In this document: positions 8,594 through 17,247 of the stretch, piece by piece
Layout of the letters: each line of letters opens with the position of its first letter
How positions within the stretch are numbered: the first letter of the stretch is position 1
Source of the DNA: Patiriisocius sp047731265
GTDB taxonomy: Bacteria; Bacteroidota; Bacteroidia; Flavobacteriales; Flavobacteriaceae
Assembly (NCBI RefSeq): GCF_047731265.1
Contig: NZ_CP159835.1
Span: forward strand, 2,480,001-2,544,000
Reading direction: 5' to 3'
DNA length: 64,000 nucleotides
Notes under the pieces: generated by a model
Databases searched by the model: none
What the model saw: only the letters and a program-made list of their open reading frames with translations
Told to the model about the DNA's origin: nothing
Made by a program: the position numbers and the translations under genes

Positions 8594-9550
8594 ATGAGTT
8601 TTTTTAAGAAGATCTTCAACAAAGAAAAGAAAGAAACACTGGACAAAGGACTTGAAAAATCCAAAGCTACTTTTTTTGATAAATTAAACAAAGCAGTCGC
8701 TGGAAAGAGTAAAGTCGATGATGACGTTCTGGATCATTTAGAAGAAATTCTTGTGTCTAGTGATGTTGGAGTAACGACAACGTTGAAAATTATTAAAAGA
8801 ATAGAAGAACGCGTAGCCATCGATAAATATGTTGGTACTTCTGAACTAAATAATATCCTTAGAGAAGAAATTGCAGGGTTGTTAAGCGAAATCGATGCTG
8901 GAAATGCGACCGAATTTGAAATCCCAAAACACGAAACAGGTCCTCACGTAATTATGGTTGTAGGGGTCAACGGTGTTGGAAAAACGACTACTATTGGAAA
9001 GCTAGCACATCAATTTAAGAGCGCTGGTAAGAGTGTGGTGCTTGGAGCAGCAGATACTTTTAGAGCCGCTGCGATAGATCAATTACAAGTTTGGGCAGAT
9101 AGAACAGGGGTTCCTTTAGTAAAACAAAATATGGGCAGCGATCCTGCAAGTGTGGCTTTCGATACCTTGCAAAGTGGTGTAAATCAAAATGCAGATGTAA
9201 TTATTATCGATACTGCAGGAAGGTTGCATAACAAAGTAAACCTGATGAATGAGCTTACAAAGGTAAAACGCGTAATGCAGAAAGTCATTTTAGACGCTCC
9301 TCACGAGGTACTTTTAGTATTGGATGGTTCTACGGGTCAAAATGCTTTTGAGCAAGCAAAACAATTTACCGCGGCTACTGAAGTAACTTCATTAGCGGTA
9401 ACAAAATTAGACGGTACTGCAAAAGGTGGTGTTGTAATTGGAATTAGTGATCAATTTCAAATTCCTGTAAAATATATTGGAGTAGGAGAGGGTATAGCGG
9501 ATCTTCAAGTATTCAATAAGTTCGAATTTGTAGATTCTTTTTTTAAGTAA
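8594..9550 (+). CDS. ftsY: Signal recognition particle receptor FtsY
   Basis: A 318-aa FtsY with a short N-terminal extension, an NG domain and all GTPase motifs: G1 VVGVNGVGKTTTIGKLAHQ, the AADTFRAAAIDQL element, G3 IIDTAGRLHNK and G4 TKLDGTAKGG. The C-terminus YIGVGEGIADLQVF is typical. FtsY docks the SRP-ribosome complex at the inner membrane for co-translational insertion. It lacks the long acidic A domain of enteric FtsY, as is usual in Bacteroidota. It is transcribed after a terminator, so it probably has its own promoter. Confidence 0.96.
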   Translation: MSFFKKIFNKEKKETLDKGLEKSKATFFDKLNKAVAGKSKVDDDVLDHLEEILVSSDVGVTTTLKIIKRIEERVAIDKYVGTSELNNILREEIAGLLSEIDAGNATEFEIPKHETGPHVIMVVGVNGVGKTTTIGKLAHQFKSAGKSVVLGAADTFRAAAIDQLQVWADRTGVPLVKQNMGSDPASVAFDTLQSGVNQNADVIIIDTAGRLHNKVNLMNELTKVKRVMQKVILDAPHEVLLVLDGSTGQNAFEQAKQFTAATEVTSLAVTKLDGTAKGGVVIGISDQFQIPVKYIGVGEGIADLQVFNKFEFVDSFFK

Positions 9551-9620
9551 GCTACAGTTGGTGTGTTTAAACTTTCTCTGTGGTGGAAGGATTTGATTAC
9601 TAAAATTTGTTTGTTGTATT

Positions 9621-9902
9621 GTGTTTTTCAAGTCTTTGGTCTATTTTTATGGAATATACAGTGCATTTAGTTTGTCAGGTAATCCGCTTTTTCCAGAATC
9701 TCTTTCATATTTCGCCAACTTTACACATTTTTTATTGATTCCAGTTTGGGTCGTTGGAGGGTTTCAATCTTGTAAGTTTATTAAAAATAAGGAAATATTA
9801 GATCTTAAATTTTGGATGATTCCTGTTTTACTTCTTGCATTAATAGTGCTTCATTCGATTATTATTGTGCTTAGTTTCTATTTTAATCCATTTGGTCATT
9901 AA
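9621..9902 (+). CDS. Small membrane protein of unknown function
   Basis: A 93-aa protein, rich in Phe and Leu, with two or three hydrophobic segments (about residues 1-20, 30-48 and 65-90) and a charged loop KFIKNKEILDLK between the last two. The only plausible start is GTG at 9621. I do not recognise a family. It lies between ftsY and rimO on the same strand. The composition fits a true membrane protein rather than a chance frame, but the start and function are uncertain. Confidence 0.5.
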   Translation: MFFKSLVYFYGIYSAFSLSGNPLFPESLSYFANFTHFLLIPVWVVGGFQSCKFIKNKEILDLKFWMIPVLLLALIVLHSIIIVLSFYFNPFGH

Positions 9903-9926
9903 AACATAATTTGCTGGATAATTCAG

Positions 9927-9934
9927 TATCTTTG
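9927..9934 (+). promoter_or_regulatory. Putative -7 promoter element for rimO
   Basis: TATCTTTG matches TAnnTTTG and lies 55 bases before rimO. A TTG at 9911 is slightly closer than the usual -33 spacing, so the promoter is likely but not perfect. Confidence 0.45.
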
Positions 9935-9989
9935 CACTCGCTTGGAAACAAAATAGAATCTAAGCTTCATTCATAATTAATACCTCGCT

Positions 9990-11300
9990 ATGCGCACTAA
10001 AACGCTCAAAAAAAACAAAATTAATGTAGTCACTTTAGGCTGTTCGAAGAACGTCTATGATAGTGAAGTGTTAATGGGACAACTAAAGGCCAATGGCAAA
10101 GAGGTAGTCCACGAAGAAGAGGGAAACGTTGTTGTTATTAATACCTGTGGCTTCATTGCAAATGCGAAAGAAGAGAGTATCAATACAATCTTAGAATTTG
10201 TTCAGAAAAAAAAAGAAGGCCTTGTCGATAAAGTGTTCGTTACGGGCTGTCTTTCTGAAAGATACAAGCCAGATCTTCAAAAAGAAATTCCTAATGTAGA
10301 TCAATATTTTGGCACTACAGAATTGCCAGGGTTGCTAAAAGCACTTGGAGCAGACTACAAGCACGAACTTATTGGAGAACGGCTTACTACCACCCCTAAA
10401 AACTATGCATATTTAAAAATAGCCGAAGGTTGTGATCGCCCCTGTTCTTTTTGTGCAATTCCTATTATGCGCGGTAAGCACCGCAGCACGCCTATTGAAG
10501 CGTTGGTGATAGAGGCTCAAAAACTAGCAGCAAATGGCGTGAAAGAACTTATCTTGATTGCGCAAGATTTGACATATTACGGTCTGGATCTTTATAAAAA
10601 AAGAAACTTAGCCGAATTATTGGAAGCGTTGGTAAAAGTAGAAGGTATAGAATGGATTCGACTACACTATGCATTCCCAACTGGATTTCCAATGGATGTG
10701 CTGGATGTAATGAAGAGAGAAGCAAAAGTATGTAACTACATAGACATCCCTCTGCAGCACATCGCAGATCCTATTTTGAAATCAATGCGCAGAGGAACGA
10801 CCAAGGCCAAAACCACCAAGTTATTAGCTCAATTTAGAGCTGCCGTTCCTGATATGACTATTCGTACCACCTTGATAGTTGGGTATCCTGGAGAAACTCA
10901 AGAAGACTTTGAAACCCTTAGAGATTGGGTTACCGAACAACGTTTTGAAAGATTGGGTTGTTTTACTTACTCACACGAAGAAAATACACACGCGTATAAT
11001 TTGGAAGATGATGTTCCTGAAGAAGTAAAAATGGAACGTGCTAATGAGATTATGGAAATTCAGTCTCAAATTTCATGGGAATTGAACCAACAAAAAATTG
11101 GCAAGGTTTTTAATGTAATTCTTGACCGAAAGGAAGGTTCTTATTATGTAGGTAGAACAGAGTTTGATAGTCCAGATGTAGATAATGAAGTATTGATTAA
11201 TACAGAGACGGGCTACCTTAAAACAGGAGACTTCTACCAAGTAAAAATAACTGCTGCTGAAGATTTTGACCTTTATGGCGAAATTGTGACTACCACTTAA
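9990..11300 (+). CDS. rimO: Ribosomal protein S12 methylthiotransferase RimO
   Basis: A 436-aa radical SAM methylthiotransferase. The N-terminal MTTase domain has its three cluster cysteines in TLGCSKNVYDSE, NTCGFI and TGCLSERY. The radical SAM core has CDRPCSFCAIPIMRGKHRS with the CxxxCxxC cluster motif. A C-terminal TRAM-like region covers about 370-436. RimO methylthiolates an aspartate of ribosomal protein S12. RimO is preferred over MiaB because of the short TLGCSKN start and CAIP motif. The gene is convergent with the histidine phosphatase gene, with only 3 bases between stops and no visible terminator. Confidence 0.95.
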   Translation: MRTKTLKKNKINVVTLGCSKNVYDSEVLMGQLKANGKEVVHEEEGNVVVINTCGFIANAKEESINTILEFVQKKKEGLVDKVFVTGCLSERYKPDLQKEIPNVDQYFGTTELPGLLKALGADYKHELIGERLTTTPKNYAYLKIAEGCDRPCSFCAIPIMRGKHRSTPIEALVIEAQKLAANGVKELILIAQDLTYYGLDLYKKRNLAELLEALVKVEGIEWIRLHYAFPTGFPMDVLDVMKREAKVCNYIDIPLQHIADPILKSMRRGTTKAKTTKLLAQFRAAVPDMTIRTTLIVGYPGETQEDFETLRDWVTEQRFERLGCFTYSHEENTHAYNLEDDVPEEVKMERANEIMEIQSQISWELNQQKIGKVFNVILDRKEGSYYVGRTEFDSPDVDNEVLINTETGYLKTGDFYQVKITAAEDFDLYGEIVTTT

Positions 11301-11303
11301 AAA

Positions 11304-11816
11304 TCACATCTTTTCGAATAACGCAGCTACATTGTCATCTTTAATGGTGACAATGTAGAGATGATCATACTCTTTTTCTGGAATCATATCGAATCTATTC
11401 TCTCCCAGTATTTTATTTACGAGTGAAGGAATCGTATTGCTATGTCCTACTATTAAAACGGTTTCTCCCTTGTGTTTTTCTAAAAACGATTCTGAGTAAA
11501 GAGCGCCCGGTTGATAATATTGAATGACAACTGTATTTGATTCGGCTGTAAATTTTGCTGTGCTTTTAGTTCTTTTATAATTAGTTGAATATACCGCTGC
11601 GACGTTTTTGTCTTCTAAAAAAATTGCTAACGATTTTGCACGTTGAATTCCTGTTTCGGTTAAGGGAGGGTTTTCTGCTACAGAAGTATCTTTCTCTGCA
11701 TGTCTTACTAAATAAAAGGTTGTGGTTTCTTTAGAGATACCATTATTTTTTTTATTTGTATTTCCGGAAGAAAATAAAACAAGGGCAAGTATGGTTAAAA
11801 TGGCGGTAAATTTCAT
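11304..11816 (-). CDS. Exported histidine phosphatase (SixA/PGM-like)
   Basis: A 170-aa protein with an N-terminal hydrophobic leader (AILTILALVLFSSGNT) and one histidine phosphatase domain. FYLVRHAEKD holds the catalytic RHA motif, YSTNYKRTKSTA the second arginine and VLIVGHSNTIPSLV the second histidine. The short length matches the SixA-like subgroup of the phosphoglycerate mutase superfamily. The leader suggests a periplasmic or membrane-anchored enzyme. The substrate cannot be predicted. A region of about 190 bases without a gene follows upstream. Confidence 0.82.
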   Translation of the reverse strand: MKFTAILTILALVLFSSGNTNKKNNGISKETTTFYLVRHAEKDTSVAENPPLTETGIQRAKSLAIFLEDKNVAAVYSTNYKRTKSTAKFTAESNTVVIQYYQPGALYSESFLEKHKGETVLIVGHSNTIPSLVNKILGENRFDMIPEKEYDHLYIVTIKDDNVAALFEKM

Positions 11817-12007
11817 TCAGAATTAGCTTTATTAAAATTAGCAATACTTAGTAAACCACGGCGATAAAATGAGAGGTCTCAATCAGCTGTTTTTCCAGTC
11901 TAAACCTACGTTTTAATCGAATGTTTAGTATTAATTTATTTTAATTCGACAATATCCTGTAAAAAGTTATTTGCGCTACTTTTTAAGTAGTAGAGAACTC
12001 AATAAAT

Positions 12008-13153
12008 CTAAGCAGCAATATGGAACATTAGAGCAAATGACATTATCGATACAAGCAAACCAACTAAAAATATATTGTAGGTAATTTTCAAAAGATGATA
12101 TTTTTTGTGAAGTACCTTCCCTAAAAAGTAAAGATCCTTTATCATAGAACCATAAAGATATTCTCTATCCTTCATCATCTCATTCATTCCCCAATCATAA
12201 TCCTCTAAACTTACATTATGGAAATTTCCGAAGAATAACAAATTCACTTTCTTTTGTCTAATATCTTCTCGTGTAAATGACCCGCTTGAACCTTTAGGCC
12301 GTGTTGAAAGAATCGAAAAAACAATAACAATAACGCTAAATCCTATCAGAATAACCGTCGGGTAAATGAGATATCCGTTCGATGGATTATCCAATTTAGG
12401 AACCAATGTTGACAGTGCAACCGAAATAATAATAGCATTTACAGAGAGTAGTATATTTGCTTTCGCATCTGCTATATCGCTTAATTTCATATGGTTTTTT
12501 AATGCTACCCTAAAGGCCGTTTCTACACCTTTCTCTGGAAGCGCCATTTGTGTTTCCTTTTTTTGAATTTTATCTTTTTCCTTAAATATTTTAAAAAGAG
12601 TTTGTTCCTTAATGGGTCGCCAATTTTCTTTAGCGAACGGAGAGTAGAATTTATGTGAATTAAAAAAGCCGACGTTTTCTTCCAACCAAGTTGCTGAAGA
12701 AATTTCGGTTCCATTTATTTGCGCAACTTCACGGCGCAACAAATCTGAATAATCTAAAAAATCTTTGCGTATTATATGACTGCAATCAGCATCTCTAATT
12801 ATTTGTTCAAGTAACACTTCAGGCTGTGCATTCTTTTCTGTGGCAAGAATGAGGCTTTTAATTATGGAAATACGCGTAGCATCAACACCTTTATTGGTTA
12901 AAAAAGTGTCGCATATAGCAACTCCTCTCTCTTCATGCCCTTCAGCTCCATTTACATAACCAGTATCGTGAAAATAGGCTGCTATCAAAAGGTCTTGTAA
13001 CGCTTCTTCACTACAATTATGCTCTTTTGCTAGAACTTTACAACTATTAACCACTTGCATAGTATGGCTATAATTATGAAAAAGATTTTTATTAGTATGC
13101 TCGTTAAAATGGTTAAAAACAAACTGATCTGCAATCGCAAGTAAATCGCTCAT
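12008..13153 (-). CDS. HD phosphohydrolase fused to Pycsar-type membrane effector (PycTM)
   Basis: A 381-aa two-domain protein. Residues about 20-150 form an HD domain: FHNYSHTMQVV, AAYFHDTGY (His-Asp pair) and RDADCSHI supply the metal ligands, so it looks catalytically complete. Residues about 205-381 match the PycTM effector family: FRVALKNHMKLSDIADAKAN, then transmembrane segments near 230-250 and 262-282, a soluble loop with GNFHNVSLEDYDWGM, and a last membrane helix near 355-378. In Pycsar defence, PycTM proteins damage the membrane after binding a cyclic pyrimidine nucleotide. No PycC cyclase gene is adjacent. The gene stands alone between the phosphatase and msrA genes, so it may be a housekeeping relative rather than a defence effector. 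Confidence 0.8.
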   Translation of the reverse strand: MSDLLAIADQFVFNHFNEHTNKNLFHNYSHTMQVVNSCKVLAKEHNCSEEALQDLLIAAYFHDTGYVNGAEGHEERGVAICDTFLTNKGVDATRISIIKSLILATEKNAQPEVLLEQIIRDADCSHIIRKDFLDYSDLLRREVAQINGTEISSATWLEENVGFFNSHKFYSPFAKENWRPIKEQTLFKIFKEKDKIQKKETQMALPEKGVETAFRVALKNHMKLSDIADAKANILLSVNAIIISVALSTLVPKLDNPSNGYLIYPTVILIGFSVIVIVFSILSTRPKGSSGSFTREDIRQKKVNLLFFGNFHNVSLEDYDWGMNEMMKDREYLYGSMIKDLYFLGKVLHKKYHLLKITYNIFLVGLLVSIMSFALMFHIAA

Positions 13154-13237
13154 AAAATTTAAGATTTATTTTATAGTTGAGAAGCACAATATACACAGAT
13201 TTGATTTTTAAACATAATCACTTTTAAATCAAAGTTT

Positions 13238-13732
13238 TTACGTTAAAAAAGTTCCGAATCTTTCAAAATGACACGTATAGCCGTTGGGGTGTTTTAGTAA
13301 ATAATCTTGGTGTTCTGGTTCTGCTGGCCAAAAGGCAGGAGAAGACTCTAAGGTAGTAACGGCATCGCCTTCCCATTTATTGGTAGCATCTACAATTTTA
13401 ATAACTTCCTGTGCAATTATTTTTTCTTCTTCATTTTGAAAAAATATCGCAGATCGATAACTAGAGCCTCTATCATTTCCTTGCTGGTCTATAGTTGTTG
13501 GATTGTGTATTCTAAAAAAGTAATCTAGTATTTCCTTAAAATTTGTTGCCGTAGCATCATAGGTAAGCTCAATTCCTTCTGCGTGGCCTGGATGATTTTT
13601 ATAGGTTGGATAATCGTTTTCTCCACCTATGTATCCTACTTCAGTAGCTATAATACCTGGACGCACTCTAAAAAGATCTTCCATTCCCCAGAAGCAGCCA
13701 CCTGCTATGTACGCTTTTTGATAATTTTCCAT
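13238..13732 (-). CDS. msrA: Peptide-methionine (S)-S-oxide reductase MsrA
   Basis: A 164-aa MsrA. The catalytic motif AGGCFWGMEDLFR is at the start, followed by VGYIGG, HPGHAEGIELTYD, DQQGNDRGSSYRS and EPEHQDYL, all diagnostic. The frame extends 10 codons upstream to a TTG at 13762, but that extension is only lysine-rich sequence and the ATG at 13732 places GGCFWG at the usual distance. It reduces the S-epimer of methionine sulfoxide in proteins. It is the last gene of the msrB-selO-msrA cluster on this strand, 145 bases after selO. Confidence 0.94.
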   Translation of the reverse strand: MENYQKAYIAGGCFWGMEDLFRVRPGIIATEVGYIGGENDYPTYKNHPGHAEGIELTYDATATNFKEILDYFFRIHNPTTIDQQGNDRGSSYRSAIFFQNEEEKIIAQEVIKIVDATNKWEGDAVTTLESSPAFWPAEPEHQDYLLKHPNGYTCHFERFGTFLT

Positions 13733-13877
13733 ATTTTTTGTTTTTTTTTGTTTTTTTTTCAAAGAGGAAAGATCGTTTTGCTAAAGGATTAAAGATCGCG
13801 CCCTTCTAAGTTTTAATAGTTTTAAATAAAAGATTGAACTAACTAAAAAATCAACCCAAAACCTTTTACCTTTTATT

Positions 13878-15443
13878 TTAAGAACTGCATGAAAGCATAG
13901 AGCAGCCCACTTTATTTCTTGCCCATTCAGGTCTTTTAGCAAACCATTTTTCACGTTCAGGTTGCTCATCGTATGGTTTTTTTAAGAGATTGAATAATTC
14001 ATCAATCAAATCATAGTTACCTTTGTCTGCTTCATCAATGGCTAATTGTGACATATAATTGCGCAATACATATTTAGGGTTTGTTTTATTCATAGCTGTT
14101 TTTCTTTCTTCAGCTGACAATGAATCTTCCTTCAATCTCACGGCATAGTTCTCAAACCATGTTATCCACGGACGTTTTATAGCTTCATTTATTTCATCAA
14201 AGCTGTAAAATGATTCTTTGATTATTGAAAATCCTTCAGAAGCTATATCATCATTAGAAAAATCGGCGAGTTTTCTGAAAAACAGCGTCATATCAGTTTC
14301 GGTTAACTGTAAGACTTCTTCTAACTTGTAAATTAATTCAGCATCTCTTTCTAGTGCATTAGCCAAGCCTAACTTAGCGCTCATCATATGTAAATAAGCT
14401 TCTTCCGTTTTCTCGTTATAAGTTTTCAATATTGCTTCTAAACCTTCTGCTTCATTTATAATTGGGAACAGGGCATTTGCCAATTGATACAAATTCCAAA
14501 GACCAATATCTAGTTGGGCTCCATAGCGGTACCTTTTGTGTTGATTATCAGTGGTGTTTGGGGTCCACCCGTGGTCGTAGCCTTCTAGCCAGCCATAAGG
14601 ACCATAATCTATAGTTTCACCAAGAATAGACATGTTATCGGTATTCATAACGCCATGGACGAAGCCTACTCGTTGCCAATGAACAATCATTGTTATCGTG
14701 CGGTCAAGCACTTCTTCGAAAAACTGCAAATACACTTGTTTTGATGGTTTTCCTAAATGTGAAAAATAATTTTGTATCGTATAATCAACAACTGTTTTTA
14801 ATGTTTTTGTGTCTTGTCTAGCAGCAAATATTTGATAGGAACCAAACCGTAAAAAACTAGTTGCAACTCTGCAAATAACCGCTCCATTTTCATACCCAGC
14901 ATTACCATCATAAAGCATATCTCTTAAGACTTGATCTCCAGTAAGGGATAAAGAAAGTGCACGGGTAGTTGGAACGCCTAAATGAAACATCGCTTCGCTA
15001 CACAAATATTCTCGAACAGAAGAGCGCAACACTGCTAATCCATCTGCCGTTCGTGAATAGGGTGTTTCTCCTGCTCCCTTTAGTTGTAATGTCCATTGTT
15101 TGTTGTTGTGTTTAACCTGTGCTAAATTAATAGCACGGCCATCGCCAAGCTGCCCCGCCCAATGACCAAATTGATAGCCGCCATAGCACATAGCATACGG
15201 TTTTGTGTTGGGCAACACAATATTTCCAGTAAAGGTATTTAGAAACTCCTTACTTTGCGAATCTCCAATATCCAGGCCTAATTCCGCTAGCATTTCTGGA
15301 GAAACGTGTAGTAATTTTGGGTTTGAAGTCTTTTTAGGGGTTACATAAGAAAAGCATGCGTTCTTAACCTGCCTAGGTTCGTTCTCTAGAATAGGATCTG
15401 CTGGGAGTTCTTTTACGAAGGTATCTTTTAAAGTAAATTTCAT
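13878..15443 (-). CDS. selO: SelO family protein adenylyltransferase (YdiU/UPF0061)
   Basis: A 521-aa SelO pseudokinase. Conserved blocks include GGYQFGHWAGQLGDGRAINL, LKGAGETPYSRTADG, VLRSSVREYL, HGVMNTDNMSI and IDYGPYGWLEGYD (metal-binding Asp), then NPKYVLRNYM near the end. In characterised SelO the flipped ATP lets the enzyme transfer AMP to Ser, Thr or Tyr of redox proteins. The C-terminal GCSMLSCSS replaces the selenocysteine of some homologues with cysteine. msrB starts 13 bases upstream and msrA follows, so the genes probably form a redox-repair operon. The length is normal and no defect was seen. Confidence 0.92.
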   Translation of the reverse strand: MKFTLKDTFVKELPADPILENEPRQVKNACFSYVTPKKTSNPKLLHVSPEMLAELGLDIGDSQSKEFLNTFTGNIVLPNTKPYAMCYGGYQFGHWAGQLGDGRAINLAQVKHNNKQWTLQLKGAGETPYSRTADGLAVLRSSVREYLCSEAMFHLGVPTTRALSLSLTGDQVLRDMLYDGNAGYENGAVICRVATSFLRFGSYQIFAARQDTKTLKTVVDYTIQNYFSHLGKPSKQVYLQFFEEVLDRTITMIVHWQRVGFVHGVMNTDNMSILGETIDYGPYGWLEGYDHGWTPNTTDNQHKRYRYGAQLDIGLWNLYQLANALFPIINEAEGLEAILKTYNEKTEEAYLHMMSAKLGLANALERDAELIYKLEEVLQLTETDMTLFFRKLADFSNDDIASEGFSIIKESFYSFDEINEAIKRPWITWFENYAVRLKEDSLSAEERKTAMNKTNPKYVLRNYMSQLAIDEADKGNYDLIDELFNLLKKPYDEQPEREKWFAKRPEWARNKVGCSMLSCSS

Positions 15444-15456
15444 TCAGTATAATTTC

Positions 15457-15906
15457 CTAAATAACGGTGTTCATTTTCATAGATTCAGAATTTACGCAGT
15501 AGCGCAGTCCACTTGGTGCTGGACCATCTGGAAATATATGCCCCAAATGCGAATCACAGGCAGAACACATAACCTCTACTCGCACCATACCAAAGGTACT
15601 GTCCTTTTCATATTTTATGGCATTCGGTTTTATGGGTTGTGTAAAGCTAGGCCAGCCAGAATTTGACTCAAACTTTATAGTGGAATCAAAAAGGGGAGTG
15701 TCACAGCAAATGCAATTGTATTGGCCTTCGTCATAAATACTGCAAAGCGCACCACTATGTGGGCTTTCAGTTCCTTTTTGTCTGGTTATTCTGTACTGTT
15801 CAGGAGTTAATTGTACTTTCCATTCCGCAGCCGTTTTTTCAATCCTACGATCTGGTTCTGGGTTTCCTTTCGTGGCGTAATTGATAATATCTTTCCAAGT
15901 TAACAT
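15457..15906 (-). CDS. msrB: Peptide-methionine (R)-S-oxide reductase MsrB
   Basis: A 149-aa MsrB. WKVQLTPEQYRITRQKGTE, SGWPSF, the zinc CxxC pair CICC and second pair CSAC, DGPAPSGLRYCVNS with the catalytic Cys are all present. It reduces the R-epimer of methionine sulfoxide. There is no signal peptide, so it acts in the cytoplasm. It is the first gene of the cluster with selO and msrA, and the promoter must lie in the 285-base region to its right. Confidence 0.94.
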   Translation of the reverse strand: MLTWKDIINYATKGNPEPDRRIEKTAAEWKVQLTPEQYRITRQKGTESPHSGALCSIYDEGQYNCICCDTPLFDSTIKFESNSGWPSFTQPIKPNAIKYEKDSTFGMVRVEVMCSACDSHLGHIFPDGPAPSGLRYCVNSESMKMNTVI

Positions 15907-16192
15907 AGCTATTTTTTTTAGTTGAAATGAGGATTACAAGTTAGTCGTTTTAGTTTCCAGAAACAATCACTTTTAGAATGTTTTAAGAGTTTACTTAAAT
16001 CGTATAACCATAAAGAGGATTGCTTAGTTTGAGGTTTTATTCGAATCAATTCAAGGACTTGTAAACATACAAACGGCACTGCTTTTATTACATAGATTAC
16101 TATGGACTAGATAAATAATACTGTTTAAGTTCTCAAATGATGCAATTATTAAAGTAATTAAATAGCTTTGTAGCTTAATAAAACGAAATAGT

Positions 16193-16969
16193 ATGCTAGC
16201 AGCGGTCTCCCTTTTTTTAATAGTTTCTTTATCGGTACTCATTACTAAAATTGCCGCGATGGCATTAATGCATACAGGCTTGTCTACTGAAAGCGCAAAA
16301 TTTCAAGCGCGATCTGCCTACACAGGAGCCGGTTTAAGTACTAAAGAGACTGAAAGTATAATGAATCACCCAGTGCGTAGAAAAATCATCTATCATTTAA
16401 TGCTAATTGGTAACGCAGGGATTGTCACGGTAATGTCTTCGCTCATTCTAACCTTTGTATTACCAGACACTATGGTTTCTAAACTCTACGGATTGTTAAT
16501 CGTAGTGGTAGGGATGATCCTCCTTTTTTTAGCCATACGCAGCAAATGGGTAGACAGAGGATTATCGCGGCTAATCAATAAAATGCTAAAGCGGTATACC
16601 AAGATTGAGGTACACGATTTTGCGGCGGTACTGCACTTAAAAGACGATTATACAATCATAGAGGCAATGGTAGATCACGACGGTTGGATGGGAAATAGAA
16701 CTTTAGAAAAACTCAATTTAAGAGAAGAAGGCATCACAATTTTGGGGGTGGATAGAAAAGGAGTAGGGTATTTTGGATCTCCTTCTGGAACCTTTAAAAT
16801 TTTACCCGATGACGTGGTTACTATCTACGGAAAGTCTGACGGTATCAAAAGTATCTACAGCCGTAAAAAAGACCATTACGCGCAAGAAGAACACGATAAA
16901 TTTGTCGCGCAAGAAGAAACCCGCAAGGAAACCGAAGCCCAAATCGTAGCAGAAAAAAAAGAGGAGTAA
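16193..16969 (+). CDS. Membrane protein with TrkA-C (RCK_C) domain
   Basis: A 258-aa protein. There are three hydrophobic segments, near residues 1-25, 62-85 and 92-112, and a cytoplasmic C-terminal TrkA-C domain at about 145-225 (TIIEAMVDHDGWMGNRTLEK, GITILGVDRK, GTFKILPDDVVTIYGK). A charged tail of Glu, Lys and Gln follows. TrkA-C domains bind small ligands and control ion transporters. No channel pore or Rossmann RCK_N domain is seen, so transport by this protein alone is doubtful. The start is the first ATG after a non-coding gap. Directly after the stop lies a T9SS gene-end scar. Confidence 0.7.
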   Translation: MLAAVSLFLIVSLSVLITKIAAMALMHTGLSTESAKFQARSAYTGAGLSTKETESIMNHPVRRKIIYHLMLIGNAGIVTVMSSLILTFVLPDTMVSKLYGLLIVVVGMILLFLAIRSKWVDRGLSRLINKMLKRYTKIEVHDFAAVLHLKDDYTIIEAMVDHDGWMGNRTLEKLNLREEGITILGVDRKGVGYFGSPSGTFKILPDDVVTIYGKSDGIKSIYSRKKDHYAQEEHDKFVAQEETRKETEAQIVAEKKEE

Positions 16970-16980
16970 TTAATTTAGTT

Positions 16981-17090
16981 GAAATTGAAACTGAAACTTT
17001 GATACAGCGGATTATGAAAGAATAGTTTCAAGCAAAATAATTTAAAGATTAAAAAGCCACTTTCAGTACAAAAACTGACAGTGTTTTTTT
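16981..17090 (+). pseudogene. Footprint of a T9SS gene 3' end and its terminator
   Basis: Bases 16981-17025 read like a decayed copy of the last codons of the T9SS module (matching the coding end KIETEKGTLVRKVMKE of the large genes). From 17012 through the stop codon to 17076 the DNA is almost identical to 39533-39597 behind the second large gene (about two mismatches in 65 bases). The same 3' flank follows the first large gene at 26991. It ends with a degenerate terminator hairpin (CACTTTCAGT with ACTGACAGTG). The body of the gene is missing, so an earlier copy was lost here or its end was copied in. Confidence 0.75.
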
Positions 17091-17247
17091 TAGTTTAGGC
17101 CTCAAAGTCAAACCTACCACTATAAAACAAAATTTCATAAACAGACTAAGAGTAGATAAGGTAACAATCGCTTTTAATTAACACACAACGATTTTTGTTT
17201 TTTCACAAAGAATTAACGTAGCTTTACAATCAATAATTAATCCAATT

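Noticed and set aside
13781..13969. Short minus-strand frame at the end of selO
   Set aside because: It is the +1 shadow of the selO C-terminus; selO itself ends with the expected cysteine motif.
12008..16000. A complete anti-phage defence island around the HD-PycTM gene
   Set aside because: Neighbours are housekeeping redox and phosphatase genes; no cyclase, CARF, TIR or restriction gene is present.
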